Positions 18,101-26,662 of a DNA stretch of 64,000 nucleotides are shown here, piece after piece. The stretch is from Chloroflexota bacterium (lineage in GTDB: Bacteria > Chloroflexota > UBA11872 > VXOZ01). The stretch covers positions 62,001 to 126,000 of the forward strand of contig JAPOQA010000014.1 of assembly GCA_026710945.1 (NCBI GenBank), in the 5' to 3' direction. The notes beneath the pieces were generated by a model that searched no databases, had not been told where the DNA came from, and worked only from the letters and a program-made list of their open reading frames with translations. The first letter of the stretch is position 1. Every line of letters starts with the position of its first letter. A program made the translations under genes and the position numbers.

Positions 18101-18371
18101 GCGGAATGGAAGTGTCGACCGGGATGTCGTAAACGTAACCTGTAGATTCACTGCCGGCGTCAAGCTGCCAGTATTCCTCCAAGTTGACGGTATTCGTGGC
18201 GCTTGTGTTGTACAACTCAATCCAGCTTGTGGTACCGTCGGCGTAATCCGGATAGATCTCGTTGATTACGACGGTGCCGTCGGCGTGAGCGCTTTGAGGG
18301 GAGACGAGGCAAGCGAGCAACGCCGCAAGAACAAACCTTGTCCAAAGAGACAGCCTACATCGCCGCGCCAC
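15141..18371 (-). CDS. Giant secreted protein with four lamin-tail domains and Thr-Pro linkers
   Basis: 1076 residues if the GTG at 18371 is used; an upstream GTG at 18452 adds 27 residues without a ribosome site. A signal peptide is clear ([11 protein letters not shown], hydrophobic core, AHA before Asp 31). Three similar lamin-tail domains follow (about 31-163, 190-320, 408-530), recognisable by INEIYP / INEVFP / FNEIVP, a WIELYN-type motif and PDGSSDW ends; a fourth is more diverged (about 576-735, [17 protein letters not shown]). The linkers are long (Thr-Pro)n tracts, and residues 866-985 look like an OB-type fold ([24 protein letters not shown]). Such proteins are exported and surface-located; ligand unknown. 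No LPXTG-like anchor or C-terminal membrane segment is seen. Confidence 0.8.
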   Translation of the reverse strand: MARRCRLSLWTRFVLAALLACLVSPQSAHADGTVVINEIYPDYADGTTSWIELYNTSATNTVNLEEYWQLDAGSESTGYVYDIPVDTSIPPGGYFVIDYGMSLSPIAQSGTLRLRAFDLESFEYSVIDQVGYEITEDGAAMARVPDGSSNWAMVSTPTKGAANPTPTPTPSPTPTATPTPTPSPTPTPPECPTDPSPSAVINEVFPGIPNEQSSWAELYNRGSALVDLTCWSVATGSEPSPDVYLLPNGTHIEPGGFLVIGEEETIFPFPRSGTVRLLDPDGEAMDQADYTIGEDGAAFARVPDGSSDWATVSTPTKGAANPTPTPTPTPTPTPTPTPTPTPTPTPTPTPTPTPTPTPLPTPTPTPTPTPLPTTTPIPSPTPMPTSTPMPSPTPTPTHTPTPTPTPTIPECPSNESRNIVFNEIVPSLSLEPTGYIELYSIDSIPVKLTCWSIDTGSDVSDPPYLFPIGTQVDPGTFLVVEEIVEVFPLPQSGSLRLLDGYGEVVIEVDYAIAEDAVGRARIPDGTGDWVDVSIRTKETSNETPTPTPRPARRTSSDANSAREATQGADSRGPTRPVPQSLRITGIYYDGQIPRTEGDEFIEIQNQGNRVAYLVRVRILIQSATARSAVAYGFPAGTKLAPGDIIVIAKNAQQFTAYFGTQPDFEARASGAGYRNTSDVPNLVHDRRVSRRTWALANSGATVALLSDKGDVINVVAYGYDPDGYLGLRGLFPSASGGKSLHRVVGEATSPSAPAALRVDVPSPGAVPPPPTPTPVAVPSPLPKPSPTPTPLPSPTPKPPSPTPVLTPSPSPSPSPSPTPTAIPPTAVPRATAMPSPTPTPAPTATPTPPPTATPTPTVLQCLTDIPRPQSPQRVEVVGIVTEIRPLPNETLVFIADNCGGAILHLPIEASIPPTGSRIRLTVSAYFSDTRTDLYLAPGNSIEYLSGRSLPHSIPFTQALMKRAPTGTLVRSKGNISQTSDFTGKPIYDTIVSFIRLDPHTRAVPLGPVVLYGIIEWRDAVPELRVHYVAPARTYESRLADALRDWNAPRVAKQYARDVINFLLIKSLTRGKSLSLP
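15797..16075 (-). repeat. Thr/Pro/Ser-coding low-complexity tract in the lamin-tail protein
   Basis: Codes roughly residues 766-859, a Pro-rich linker mixing TPTP, SPSP and ATP units. On the plus strand it reads as degenerate GGCGTTGG/GGTGATGG-like hexamers. The repeats are imperfect and stay in frame. Confidence 0.8.
17154..17407 (-). repeat. Thr-Pro hexanucleotide minisatellite
   Basis: About 250 bases of six-base units (plus strand GGCGTN/GGTGTN-type) coding an almost unbroken Thr-Pro dipeptide run, residues about 322-406 of the lamin-tail protein. Unit variation is only at synonymous positions in most places. Length polymorphism by slippage in six-base steps would keep the reading frame. 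Confidence 0.85.
17813..17880 (-). repeat. Short Thr-Pro repeat between lamin-tail domains 1 and 2
   Basis: Codes residues about 164-187, the same Pro-Thr/Ser/Ala linker type as the longer tract. Confidence 0.75.
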
Positions 18372-18736
18372 GGTGGAAGGAATCCCTCGCCGACATCGCT
18401 CTTCCTTCTTTTCGCACACGAGGAATGCAGACTGTATCTCCGAAGCCGGCACACGTAAGTCAGCGTGCGCTCATGGGGAGCAAGGGTTTCACGGGTACGT
18501 CTCTGCTCGGGCGCGGCTGCCTCACCATGTATTCTCAGACCGGCCCGATGCGGCCGTTTGACACCGGACTCCTCGAAGTGCATGTGTGTAACCGCTATAG
18601 TAGCGAACCACCGTGCGCCGCGCAACGGGAGGATCATCGTTGGTTACGTGGGGTCTCGTTGCAGGGTGTGCTAACAGACTAGGCGGCAAGAGCTGGCTCC
18701 GTTCACCCTAGCCGATTTCCGCGTGTCGCAACCCGG
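18372..18736. other. Intergenic region upstream of the lamin-tail protein
   Basis: 365 bases. The plus-strand frames here have no ribosome sites or family features. A minus-strand extension of the lamin-tail gene to 18452 is possible. A TTGACA occurs on the plus strand at about 18558, but no -10 follows at the right distance. No hairpin with a U-run is seen after the partner gene that ends at 18737. Confidence 0.4.
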
Positions 18737-19825
18737 TTACATCAGCCATTCCAGCTCGGAGATGGGGATACGGCTGCGTTGCTCCTCGGCGTCGATAGTC
18801 TCCACGGCGGGGAGCCGCAGACCGGACGACACGGCTACGGGAAACGGCAGAAAAGCGTCCAAACGCACTTCGCCCGGTTCCACCGACATACCGGCGCGTT
18901 TGAGCCGCGAGCCGGGGCCGAAGCGCGTCCAGGCATCTTTCGGCGCCAGCGAGCGAATGGGCAGAATGAGCAGGAAGACATGCAGGTCGGGCCGGGCAAC
19001 GACGGTCGCCCAGGGCACGGGTTGCGCAGTTAGGAGCTCCCAGAGCGTCTCGGTCATAGTTTGCTCCCCGAATCCTTCCGTAAGCAAGAGCGGCGGGCCC
19101 TTCCACGTATGAGAGGTCGGGCGAGCCAAGGGGTCCATGCCAAGGACCGCCATATCCTGCCGCGAGGCAGATGGCGCCACCACGGCGGCTGCTTGAAGCT
19201 GGGTAGCACGCCGCATGGTATCCACGCCTGCCGGTTCTCGTGTCACGAGAATGAGGCGTTCTTCGTTCTCGGGGGTTTGGGATAGCACTGTGCTCAGATT
19301 GCCGGATGCCTCGCCGCCTACGGCATAGGCGCCGCGCACGACCACAGCCTCCGCCTCAATCACGACTTCTCGCGGCGGAATGACATCAATGACACTGCCG
19401 TAAAGTCCGGCAGGCAAGTTGACGTCACGGCTTGCACCTTCAAACCAGGCAAGGCCGCTCCGTGAAGAGACGTCACCGATGCGGCCAGCGAACGGGGCAA
19501 CTGCTGTGCGGGTGCGCAGGCCAAGAAAGCGACGATGGGCGGCAAGCAGCACACCTTCCGCGCAATTCTCGCCAGGAGAAACGAGGAGCGACTCTTCTAC
19601 GCGCTCAGGAGAGACGCCAAGCGCGCTCGCCAGGTCTAACACCGTCCTTTGGGGCGTAAGTGAGCACGAACCGACGATGGTGTGGGGCTCTACCTTGTCA
19701 CCGGGCTGAACCGAGAGAGTACCGTCGGCAGGCAACACCCGGCGCAACTGCAAGAGGTAGCGGCCGATTTGCGGGGTTGGCGTAGGCGGGTTCGCGGTGC
19801 CGCGAAGTGCAAGCATAGTCGCCAT
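18737..19825 (-). CDS. Unnamed partner protein of the MutL-like ATPase
   Basis: 362 residues, starting two bases after the MutL-like gene stops, so the two are almost certainly coexpressed. The N-terminal part (about 24-60) reads LPADGTLSVQPGDKVEPHTIVG, and a second similar unit around 105-130 contains VAPFAGRIGDVSSRSG. Both resemble half-barrel biotinyl/lipoyl-like or RnfC-like hairpins. The middle (about 160-300) is an alpha/beta segment (VVVRGAYAVGGEASG, ILVTREPAG, GPPLLLTEGFG), and the end has a KOW-like FGPGSRLKRAG followed by beta strands. No catalytic motif is recognisable. Function unknown; it probably binds or scaffolds the MutL-like partner. Confidence 0.7.
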   Translation of the reverse strand: MATMLALRGTANPPTPTPQIGRYLLQLRRVLPADGTLSVQPGDKVEPHTIVGSCSLTPQRTVLDLASALGVSPERVEESLLVSPGENCAEGVLLAAHRRFLGLRTRTAVAPFAGRIGDVSSRSGLAWFEGASRDVNLPAGLYGSVIDVIPPREVVIEAEAVVVRGAYAVGGEASGNLSTVLSQTPENEERLILVTREPAGVDTMRRATQLQAAAVVAPSASRQDMAVLGMDPLARPTSHTWKGPPLLLTEGFGEQTMTETLWELLTAQPVPWATVVARPDLHVFLLILPIRSLAPKDAWTRFGPGSRLKRAGMSVEPGEVRLDAFLPFPVAVSSGLRLPAVETIDAEEQRSRIPISELEWLM

Positions 19826-19827
19826 GA

Positions 19828-21564
19828 TTAGCTAGATCTCCCAGAGAAAGACAGCGTGGGATAGGCCCCAGTTGTCTGCATCCACTCAAGGATCTTGGCT
19901 TGACGTTTGTCCCTATGGGAATCGAGGTCCATGGGTCGTCCGCGCGCGTCAACGACCAGCCCCAAAGAACCGCCAAAGAGGCTGGCACGCGGCTCGGCTC
20001 CTCGACCCCGCCCCACGCCGAGGTTGAGTCTCGTTGCGGGCCACACTTCGAGGGTAGAGCCGGCTCCGCCCTCCCAAGGCACTACCTCCACGGCACCAAA
20101 ATTCACCGAAATCTCTTCGGGGGAACGAGATGGCATGCCGGCGCGCAGTCTCAAGGCGGGGCGATTCTCGGCCATGCGGCCGGTGGGAGATATGCTCACA
20201 CCTAGGCTTAGCAAGACATCCTGTTCAATGAATGGATTGCCTTCCTCGATGGCCTTGTCGAGCAGTAACACGGGGAGAGCGCCCGCGCGATCCAATGCAA
20301 ATTGCGTAAAGCCCGTGGGCAAGACGGAGTCGAGCATCATCATTACGGCCTGTATCAGCCGAGGCGCGCCGCCCAGTGTCGCGCCACAGCCGATTATGAC
20401 GTCCGCAGCGGCACACGGCGAGGCAGTCTGCCCATCAACGGTTTGATCATCTATGAGTTCAACCACACTTCGCAGGGCTTCTCGCGCGAACGCATGTTCT
20501 AGGACGAGGCCTTCTACGGTGGTGGGTAAGGAGGCGGGATGTGCAAGGCGGTGGAGGAGAAAGTCATCCAGGCGACTCTCGTCCAAGTCGTACGGCAGCC
20601 AGCGTTCAACGGCCTCGCGGCCCGCCTCTATCAGGACATTCTGCGGGCTGCGCAGCGTGCCAAAACCATCCAGGGAGGCCTTTCGCACGTTTCCATTTGG
20701 CAGGCTGGCAATCGCAGCCGCGTGGCTCGCTCCAAGGTCCAGGGAAAGCACATTAATGCTGTAGCGTTGCGCTAACTGTTGCGTGACGTGAGCGAGTGCG
20801 TCTTGATAGTCAATCGGATTGGACCCCGCCCACTCGCTCAGTCCGGCGTAGTTCGGCAGGAGTTGCCGACGTCTCTCATTTGCAATCGTCTGAACCAAGG
20901 ATTCGAGGGTGGCAAGGGTGGCGCTCGACGATTGGTCGGGGTCGAGGGTCATATGGTGTAGCGGGGCCCGCTCGCCGAGGAATGTCCGCAAGAATTGTGC
21001 GTGAGTATTGGAACCAATGAAGACTACGGCCAGATTCCAGGCATTTCGGTGAGTGCTGAGCACGTTCCGGATAATTTCGCCTATTCTCGCGACTTCTGTC
21101 TCCCAGTCATTGTCAGATTCGCTGCCAAGTATGATCAGAGCATCCAAGGGTGACTCTATAAGTCGCTGGTAGACAAATTGATATGCATCGGGCGGACGGT
21201 TGTTGAGATCGAAGATATCAATGGGGGTGATTGGCGTCGCTTGCAATGTTTCAAGCAATGCGTTCAAAGTCCGGGTGCTGCCCAAACTAAGAAGGCTCGT
21301 CACTGCAGTGAGGCCTATGCTGGTAACTGCGAGTCTGTTTACCGCGTCTTGTCGGGCGTGCCAGCCGGTAGTGCGCTCAAGTTCTGACAAAGCGCGGGAA
21401 ACACCGAGCATTACGTCGGAAGCTGGAGGGCCAATCGTGCTCGGCACACGCGCTGCTCCAGCCAATCGAAACTCGCCTTCAATGCGCTCCAAGAGCGAAA
21501 CACGCGTGCTAAACGTGCCAACGTCTGCAATGAGCGTCGAGGAGGATTCCGCAATCTCAGACAT
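19828..21564 (-). CDS. MutL (GlmL)-family ASKHA ATPase-like protein
   Basis: 578 residues. A phosphate-1 type motif is at the N-terminus (LIADVGTFSTRVSLLE, about 12-27). A second Asp-Gly motif is near 280 (LSLDLGASHAAAIA), and a glycine-rich adenosine-site motif near 390 (VIIGCGATLGGAPRL). This is the pattern of the MutL/GlmL group related to actin/Hsp70, whose founding member is encoded between the subunits of glutamate mutase and is thought to reactivate or assemble that B12 enzyme. No mutase subunit or B12-binding motif is in the window, so this copy is an orphan with a different partner. Family assignment is moderate; biological role unknown. Confidence 0.7.
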   Translation of the reverse strand: MSEIAESSSTLIADVGTFSTRVSLLERIEGEFRLAGAARVPSTIGPPASDVMLGVSRALSELERTTGWHARQDAVNRLAVTSIGLTAVTSLLSLGSTRTLNALLETLQATPITPIDIFDLNNRPPDAYQFVYQRLIESPLDALIILGSESDNDWETEVARIGEIIRNVLSTHRNAWNLAVVFIGSNTHAQFLRTFLGERAPLHHMTLDPDQSSSATLATLESLVQTIANERRRQLLPNYAGLSEWAGSNPIDYQDALAHVTQQLAQRYSINVLSLDLGASHAAAIASLPNGNVRKASLDGFGTLRSPQNVLIEAGREAVERWLPYDLDESRLDDFLLHRLAHPASLPTTVEGLVLEHAFAREALRSVVELIDDQTVDGQTASPCAAADVIIGCGATLGGAPRLIQAVMMMLDSVLPTGFTQFALDRAGALPVLLLDKAIEEGNPFIEQDVLLSLGVSISPTGRMAENRPALRLRAGMPSRSPEEISVNFGAVEVVPWEGGAGSTLEVWPATRLNLGVGRGRGAEPRASLFGGSLGLVVDARGRPMDLDSHRDKRQAKILEWMQTTGAYPTLSFSGRSS

Positions 21565-21611
21565 GCAATTGGTTATGAACGTGAGGGACTACTTGCTTGC
21601 GGTGTCATTGT

Positions 21612-21648
21612 ACCTGCCATGGTAGGTTTGCGTGGAGCCGTCTGTCAA
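21612..21648 (-). promoter_or_regulatory. Promoter of the MutL-like operon with overlapping palindrome
   Basis: On the minus strand a perfect TTGACA (21648-21643) is followed after 18 bases by TACCAT (21624-21619), about 55 bases before the start codon. A 16-base imperfect palindrome ACCTGCCATGGTAGGT (21612-21627, one mismatched pair) covers the -10 and could be a repressor site. Confidence 0.5.
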
Positions 21649-21867
21649 CTATGCGGAATCGGGCAAGGACTGCGTGAGGTTGACAAGCGAACGGCTTTTC
21701 ACGTTCCTTGCTTGGGCTTTGACGCTGGCGTTACGGCGCTGCTAGACTCAGTGCATGTACAACTCTTGCGAAGGCTTGCGTTCTCGCTGTGACGATTTCA
21801 AGCGGCACGAGTGCAAGGACTAAGGCAAAGACAGGTCCGCGACTAGGTGATTGTACGTTCGCGGTGT
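21649..21867. other. Divergent gap between the MutL-like operon and tRNA-Ser
   Basis: Non-coding by all signs. A plus-strand promoter for the tRNA is expected here, but I find no convincing -35/-10 pair. Confidence 0.4.
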
Positions 21868-21958
21868 GGAGAGGTAGCCAAGTGGTCGAAGGCGCTCGCC
21901 TGGAGAGCGAGTAGGCGCCACAAGCGCCTCGTGGGTTCGAATCCCACCCTCTCCGCCA
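21868..21958 (+). tRNA. tRNA-Ser (anticodon GGA)
   Basis: A 91-base gene. The acceptor stem GGAGAGG pairs with CCTCTCC, discriminator G, and CCA is encoded. The anticodon stem CTCGC/GCGAG encloses a loop with anticodon GGA (21902-21904). A long variable arm (TAGGCGCCACAAGCGCCT) marks class II tRNA-Ser, and the T arm has GTTCGAATC. It reads codons UCC and UCU. gltX follows on the same strand about 250 bases downstream. Confidence 0.95.
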
Positions 21959-22206
21959 CAGTTCTCGGTCTAAGGCTTTTTGGGCAATGCAAGAGGCACC
22001 TATTCGCCTAGGGCGATGTTGCCTCAGCGCAAAGTCAGACCTTGGCGGCAAGTTAGAGTTTCTTTGCCGTCGCTGAGTTTAGTCTCGTTCCTTCAGGCAG
22101 TTTCAGTTGCCGACTTTGGTCAATCGACAGAACTTGAGCCGGTTCTTGGCCGGCGCGTACATGGCATGTGCCTTTCCGCAACGCAGTGAGGAGAAGATCG
22201 CAGAGA

Positions 22207-23688
22207 ATGGGAAATTCAGTCCGCTTACGCATCGCGCCCAGTCCTACCGGTAATCTCCATGTTGGCAATGCCCGCACGGCACTGTTTAACTACCTTTACG
22301 CCCGCCAAACCGGTGGGGTCTTTATACTCCGCATCGATGACACCGATGCCAAGCGCTCCACGGAAGCGGATATCGAGGGCGTGCTGTCTAGTTTCCGCTG
22401 GTTGGGCCTTGACTGGGACGAAGGATTTGCCGCGGGCGGTGAATTTGGGCCTTACCGCCAGAGTGAGCGACTCCCACTCTACCAAGGCTTTACTGAAAAG
22501 CTCTTGGAAAACGGCAAGGCATACCGTTGCTGGTGCACTCCGGAAGAGCTTGACAGTCTGCGCAAACAGGCGCAACGGGAGCGCCGCCCATTTCGATACC
22601 CCCAGACGTGCCTTCACCTTTCGGCTGCGGAGCGGGCGGCCCGGGAACGCTCTGGAGACTCGTCCGTCGTGCGGTTTCATTCTCCCCATGAGGGTACGGT
22701 CGAGTTTGTGGACCTTGTTCGCGGCGAAATGAAGGTTGCTGCCGAAGAGCTCGACGACCTGGTGATCGTGCGCGCCGACGGTATGCCGACGTACAATTTT
22801 GCGTCGGTTATTGACGACAGCCTTATGCACATTTCCCACGTTATCCGCGGGGCCGACCATCTTTACAATACGCATCGCCAGATTCCAATTGCCCGTGCCC
22901 TCGGATTTGATTTGCCGGCGTACGCGCACCTTCCTCTATTGACCAATCCCGACCGCACGAAACTGGGGAAGCGCTCCGGGGCAGTGCTTGTAGGCGACTA
23001 CGCGAAACTAGGGTACCTGCCCGAGGCAGTATTAAATTTCTTGGCGTTGCTGGGCTGGAACCCAGGCGATACTCAGGAAGTGTTTAGTCTGAGCGAGCTT
23101 GCTGCAGCCTTTAGCCTGGAGCGGGTGAATAAAGCTAACGCAGTATTTGAACTCCAAAAGCTCATTTGGCTCAATGGCGTCTATATCCGAAGTCTGGCGA
23201 TACAAGATCTGACTGAACGCAGTGTCCCGTTCTTGGCGGATGCGGGGTTAATCGAACCGGATAACGTCGATATGGACTATCTCCGCGAGGCTGTCGGACT
23301 TGAGCAAGAGCGCTTGAAGAATCTGGCGGAAGCACCTTCAATCCTTGATTTCTTCTTCGCGGAAAACGTGGCCCCGGATCCAAAATCTCTCATCGCCAAG
23401 AAGCAGACACCCACGGCCTCGCTTGGTGCGTTGAAGCGCGTACTTGAAGGGCTTGAGTTACTTGAGAAATGGGACCATGAGCCAATTGAATCGTGCTTGC
23501 GCGGCCTGGCAACCGAGTTGGGATGGAAGGCGGGTCAGCTCTTCATGCCAATTCGTGTGGCAATTACGGGCAAGACCGCCACGCCTCCGCTATTCGAGAC
23601 GATGGTTGTGCTTGGTCGCCAAAGAACGCTTAAGAGGATAGACTCTGCAATCGGCACTCTTGCTGCGACCATTGGAGAGTGCGCGTGA
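22207..23688 (+). CDS. gltX: Glutamyl-tRNA synthetase
   Basis: 493 residues from the ATG at 22207, which has GAGGAG upstream (14 bases). An ATG at 22168 would add 13 residues without a ribosome site. It is a class I synthetase: the HIGH-type motif is PSPTGNLHVGNAR (about 9-21), the KMSKS-type loop is KLGKRSGA (about 245), and the catalytic domain has LRIDDTDAKRST, typical of bacterial GluRS. The C-terminal half is the all-helical anticodon-binding part. The enzyme charges tRNA-Glu for protein and, in many bacteria, tetrapyrrole synthesis. I cannot tell from sequence whether it also charges tRNA-Gln. Confidence 0.95.
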   Translation: MGNSVRLRIAPSPTGNLHVGNARTALFNYLYARQTGGVFILRIDDTDAKRSTEADIEGVLSSFRWLGLDWDEGFAAGGEFGPYRQSERLPLYQGFTEKLLENGKAYRCWCTPEELDSLRKQAQRERRPFRYPQTCLHLSAAERAARERSGDSSVVRFHSPHEGTVEFVDLVRGEMKVAAEELDDLVIVRADGMPTYNFASVIDDSLMHISHVIRGADHLYNTHRQIPIARALGFDLPAYAHLPLLTNPDRTKLGKRSGAVLVGDYAKLGYLPEAVLNFLALLGWNPGDTQEVFSLSELAAAFSLERVNKANAVFELQKLIWLNGVYIRSLAIQDLTERSVPFLADAGLIEPDNVDMDYLREAVGLEQERLKNLAEAPSILDFFFAENVAPDPKSLIAKKQTPTASLGALKRVLEGLELLEKWDHEPIESCLRGLATELGWKAGQLFMPIRVAITGKTATPPLFETMVVLGRQRTLKRIDSAIGTLAATIGECA

Positions 23689-23981
23689 GCGGTCTTATGG
23701 CGTCTGGGTGCAATCCAATTGGTCCACACGAAGCACCAAATTCGGCAAGGGGTTGAGTGAGAGTTTCAGTCGTTTCTGGTCTGTGTCTGAGGGTGGGTCA
23801 GTTTCCTTGTAGCGCGATGCGACACTCAAGTGCGCTCAGGAGGAAACTTGGCGAAGGCGCTAGTTACCCTAACCCATGCGAACCGTCCATTGTTAAGTCG
23901 GTCCGATACGGGCTACGCCGCTGTCTGCGAGCCGGTACCGCGATTTCTGTGGTTCGTTAGCGGGCAGCGAGAGAGTGTAGG

Positions 23982-24821
23982 ATGTTCTCGTCAATCAAGG
24001 TGGCAGCAATATCACTGCGGCCGAAGAAGTGGGATAAGCCCGCCAACGCCGCAAAGATGGAACGGCTGATTCGCACAGCGGCCGCAGAGAGTCCTGATGT
24101 CATCGTGACGATCGAGGGAGCCTTCGAGGGTTACGTTGTCTATGACGTCATTGAAGGCAGGAAATCGGCCGACGAGATGTTGGAGATTGCTGAACCATTG
24201 GATGGTCAGTATGTTGCGCGTTTTCGGCAGTTGGCGGGATTACTTCGTGTGTGTCTCTGCTTTGGCTTCGCCGAACGAGTAGGCAACGAGATTTACAACA
24301 CGGTGGTATTCATCGATCATACGGGGGAGATTTGCGGTTCCTACCATAAGAGCCAGTTCGCGGAGGGCACGCATTCCTCGTGGAATTTCAACCGGATAGG
24401 CAAGAGGCTGCGCGCGTTCGATACACCGTTTGGCCGCGCTGGAGTGCTCATATGCAACGATCGGTGGAATCCCTTGATTGCGCGCGCAATCGTTCTCGAC
24501 GGAGCGCAAATCCTTTACATTCCTACCTATGGGAACACTAGCAAGGCGCAAAACCAGGCGGTTCTGGCTCGGGCGCGCGAGAACGGCGTGCCCATCGTTC
24601 AGGCCAACGTAGGGCAGAATCTCGCAGTCAACAAAGGGGAGATGGTCGCGTATCAGCGCGGGTTCGATAAGATCACGCACGCGACGGTGGATATACCGGC
24701 TGCCCCGTCGACTACAGCGGCCCGGTCCCTCGAGCAAGAATATCTCACGCTCCAAGGTCCTGAAATGCAACGGCGGTACCGGGAAACGATGGCAAAACTC
24801 AAGGAAGCCAGAGTGGAATAG
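23982..24821 (+). CDS. Carbon-nitrogen hydrolase, nitrilase superfamily
   Basis: 279 residues, the usual length. The Glu-Lys-Cys triad is complete: Glu 45 (TIEGAFEGY), Lys 123 (YHKSQF) and Cys 158 (LICNDRWNP). The family hydrolyses nitriles, amides, carbamoyl or N-acyl groups; most members with this spacing are amidases. The substrate is not readable. GAGAGTGTAGG precedes the ATG. The gene stands alone and converges on ridA. It is worth noting with the nitrile-hydratase-like gene at 43897, although 19 kb separates them. Confidence 0.85.
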   Translation: MFSSIKVAAISLRPKKWDKPANAAKMERLIRTAAAESPDVIVTIEGAFEGYVVYDVIEGRKSADEMLEIAEPLDGQYVARFRQLAGLLRVCLCFGFAERVGNEIYNTVVFIDHTGEICGSYHKSQFAEGTHSSWNFNRIGKRLRAFDTPFGRAGVLICNDRWNPLIARAIVLDGAQILYIPTYGNTSKAQNQAVLARARENGVPIVQANVGQNLAVNKGEMVAYQRGFDKITHATVDIPAAPSTTAARSLEQEYLTLQGPEMQRRYRETMAKLKEARVE

Positions 24822-24836
24822 GCACGCTATTGCCGG

Positions 24837-25217
24837 CTAATCATCGAGGACTGCAGTGGCTTCCACCTCTATCAGGATATCGTTCATTTGCACGCCCACG
24901 GTCGTGCGGGCAGGAGGATACTCGCCGAAAAAGGTCTTGTAAACGCTATCCATCTCCGCGAAGCCATCCATATCAGCAAGATAGACGTTGACCTTGACCA
25001 CGTTGCGAATGTCACCGCCGTGACCCTCTACGATATTCTTGATGTTCTGCAAGGTGATTTGACACTGCTCGGCAAGAGTCTCGCCCTCGATTTCCCCGCT
25101 TTGAGGATCGAGTGGCCCCTGGCCTGCTATGAAAAGCAAATTGCCCGCGCGCACTGCTTGTGAGTATGTGCCGGCAGGTCGCGGCCCTTTCGGGCTATAC
25201 AATCGATCGACACGCAT
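24837..25217 (-). CDS. ridA: RidA/YjgF-family enamine/imine deaminase
   Basis: 126 residues when started at the ATG at 25217, which has GGGGAG eight bases upstream. A longer frame up to 25406 adds 63 unlikely residues. Features of the family are PAGTYSQAVRAGN, FIAGQGPLDP, the Arg of ARTTVGV (the residue that binds the substrate carboxylate) and the C-terminal VEATAVLDD. RidA proteins speed release of ammonia from reactive enamines made by PLP enzymes such as threonine dehydratase, and work as trimers in the cytosol. Confidence 0.92.
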   Translation of the reverse strand: MRVDRLYSPKGPRPAGTYSQAVRAGNLLFIAGQGPLDPQSGEIEGETLAEQCQITLQNIKNIVEGHGGDIRNVVKVNVYLADMDGFAEMDSVYKTFFGEYPPARTTVGVQMNDILIEVEATAVLDD

Positions 25218-25416
25218 GGGTAATCTCCCCTCTGCTGTGCAGTTTGGCATAATTTGTCGGTGCGAGGAATTGCGCGAAGAACAGTGTACCATAGGGTGGG
25301 AAGCTGCTAAATAGTGACCCTGTAGGTCGCTACGGGCCATGAAGACTTGTACAGTGGGATGCATTGTCAAGTTTGAAAGTGTCTTGATCGCTGGACGTGC
25401 TGGCAAGCTGTTAGTG
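25218..25416. other. Divergent gap between ridA and mreB
   Basis: Together with the mreB leader this is a 323-base non-coding stretch. A possible extended -10 for ridA, TGGTACACT on the minus strand near 25285, lacks a good -35. Nothing else stands out. Confidence 0.35.
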
Positions 25417-25467
25417 TGCTAGAATGTATTGGATTGAGAGTGATTAGGTAGGATGAAGTTCTACCTA
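25417..25467 (+). promoter_or_regulatory. Putative mreB promoter and leader hairpin
   Basis: TGCTAGAAT (25417-25425) is an extended -10-like element without a matching -35. Just downstream, TAGGTAG (25445-25451) and CTACCTA (25461-25467) form a perfect 7-bp hairpin that would lie in the first 40 bases of the mre message. Both are weak evidence by themselves. Confidence 0.3.
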
Positions 25468-25540
25468 TGGGCTGTTCGTTCGGTTCCCCCTTTGTGATAC
25501 TTTGGCTCCCCCAAGAGCATTTGTGGATGTGAGATAGGCT

Positions 25541-26638
25541 ATGCCGCTCTCTTCTTGGCGTTCAAGCATACTAGGTCCCTTTAGTTCGTTCCTTGGTCTA
25601 TTTTCTCAAGACCTGGGAATCGATTTGGGCACGGCAAACATGCTGGTGTATGCCAAGGATAGGGGTGTCATCGTTTCCGAGCCCTCAGTGGTTGCGATGG
25701 ACATGCGGACGAAGCGAGTGCTCGCCGTCGGCGCGGAAGCGAAACGGATGGTTGGGCGTACGCCGGCAAGCATCGTTGCGGTACGTCCTCTCAAGGACGG
25801 GGTCATTGCTGACTTCGAAACTGTTGAGACAATGCTCCGATACTTCATCGACCGCGTGCATACTAGCTTTCAATTGGTCCCCCGACCTCGCGTAATTGTT
25901 GGCATACCAAGTGGTGTGACCGAGGTGGAAAAGCGCGCTGTCCAGGATGCCGCTATCAACGCGGGTGCGCGCGAGGCCTATTTGATCGAGGAACCAATGG
26001 CTGCGGCTATTGGCGCGGGCCTGCCGGTAGATGAACCGGCCGGCAACATGATTGTCGACATAGGTGGAGGAACCACTGAAGTGGCGGTCGTATCCTTGGG
26101 CGGTATCGTGGTGAGCCGCTCTGTGCGCGTCGCTGGTGATGAAGTGGACCAGACTATAATCGACTATGCCCGTCAGGCCTACGATCTTCTCATTGGTGAA
26201 CGCACTGCAGAGGAGACCAAGATTGCTGTGGGGTCAGCCTATCCGTTGCCGGATGAACAGGACAAGGTGTACGAGATGCGGGGCCGAGACATGCTGTCGG
26301 GCCTCCCGAAGACGGTCACGGTGACGCAAGCGGAAATGCGTGAAGCGATCGCGGGCCCAGTGAGCGATATTATCGAAGCAGTGAAAGTATCGGTTGAGGA
26401 AACTCCCCCTGAGCTTCTTGGCGATGTCGTGGATCGGGGAATTGTGCTCACTGGCGGTGGAGCGCTTTTAGGCGGGATAGACAGCCGGATCTCTGAAGAA
26501 ACGCTTGTTCCGGTGGTCATTGCGGAAAACGCCCTTACCTGCGTAGCGCTGGGAACGGGAGCGTGCCTCGACGATATCGAGTCTTACCAGAAGCTCTTCG
26601 TTTCCGATTCACGTGAGTACGCGCATGTAACCTCTTGA
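25541..26638 (+). CDS. mreB: Rod-shape determining actin homologue MreB
   Basis: 365 residues. An actin-like ATPase with phosphate-1 loop DLGIDLGTANMLVY (about 25-38), phosphate-2 MIVDIGGGTTEVAVV (about 169) and adenosine motif VLTGGGALLGGI (about 305). It polymerises on the inner membrane face and directs the elongation machinery encoded by the following genes. The N-terminus has about 20 extra, partly hydrophobic residues before the family start; MreB commonly uses such a segment for membrane contact. It is the first gene of an operon in the standard order. Confidence 0.95.
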   Translation: MPLSSWRSSILGPFSSFLGLFSQDLGIDLGTANMLVYAKDRGVIVSEPSVVAMDMRTKRVLAVGAEAKRMVGRTPASIVAVRPLKDGVIADFETVETMLRYFIDRVHTSFQLVPRPRVIVGIPSGVTEVEKRAVQDAAINAGAREAYLIEEPMAAAIGAGLPVDEPAGNMIVDIGGGTTEVAVVSLGGIVVSRSVRVAGDEVDQTIIDYARQAYDLLIGERTAEETKIAVGSAYPLPDEQDKVYEMRGRDMLSGLPKTVTVTQAEMREAIAGPVSDIIEAVKVSVEETPPELLGDVVDRGIVLTGGGALLGGIDSRISEETLVPVVIAENALTCVALGTGACLDDIESYQKLFVSDSREYAHVTS

Positions 26639-26662
26639 CCTTGGCTTGGTACCTGAGACATA

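Noticed and set aside
18338-18682. 114-codon plus-strand frame upstream of the lamin-tail gene
   Set aside because: No ribosome site or recognisable features; overlaps the signal-peptide coding region of the opposite strand.
21992-22022. Interrupted hairpin between tRNA-Ser and gltX considered as terminator or T-box
   Set aside because: Only two 5-bp helices with mismatched interior, no U-run and no T-box sequence elements.
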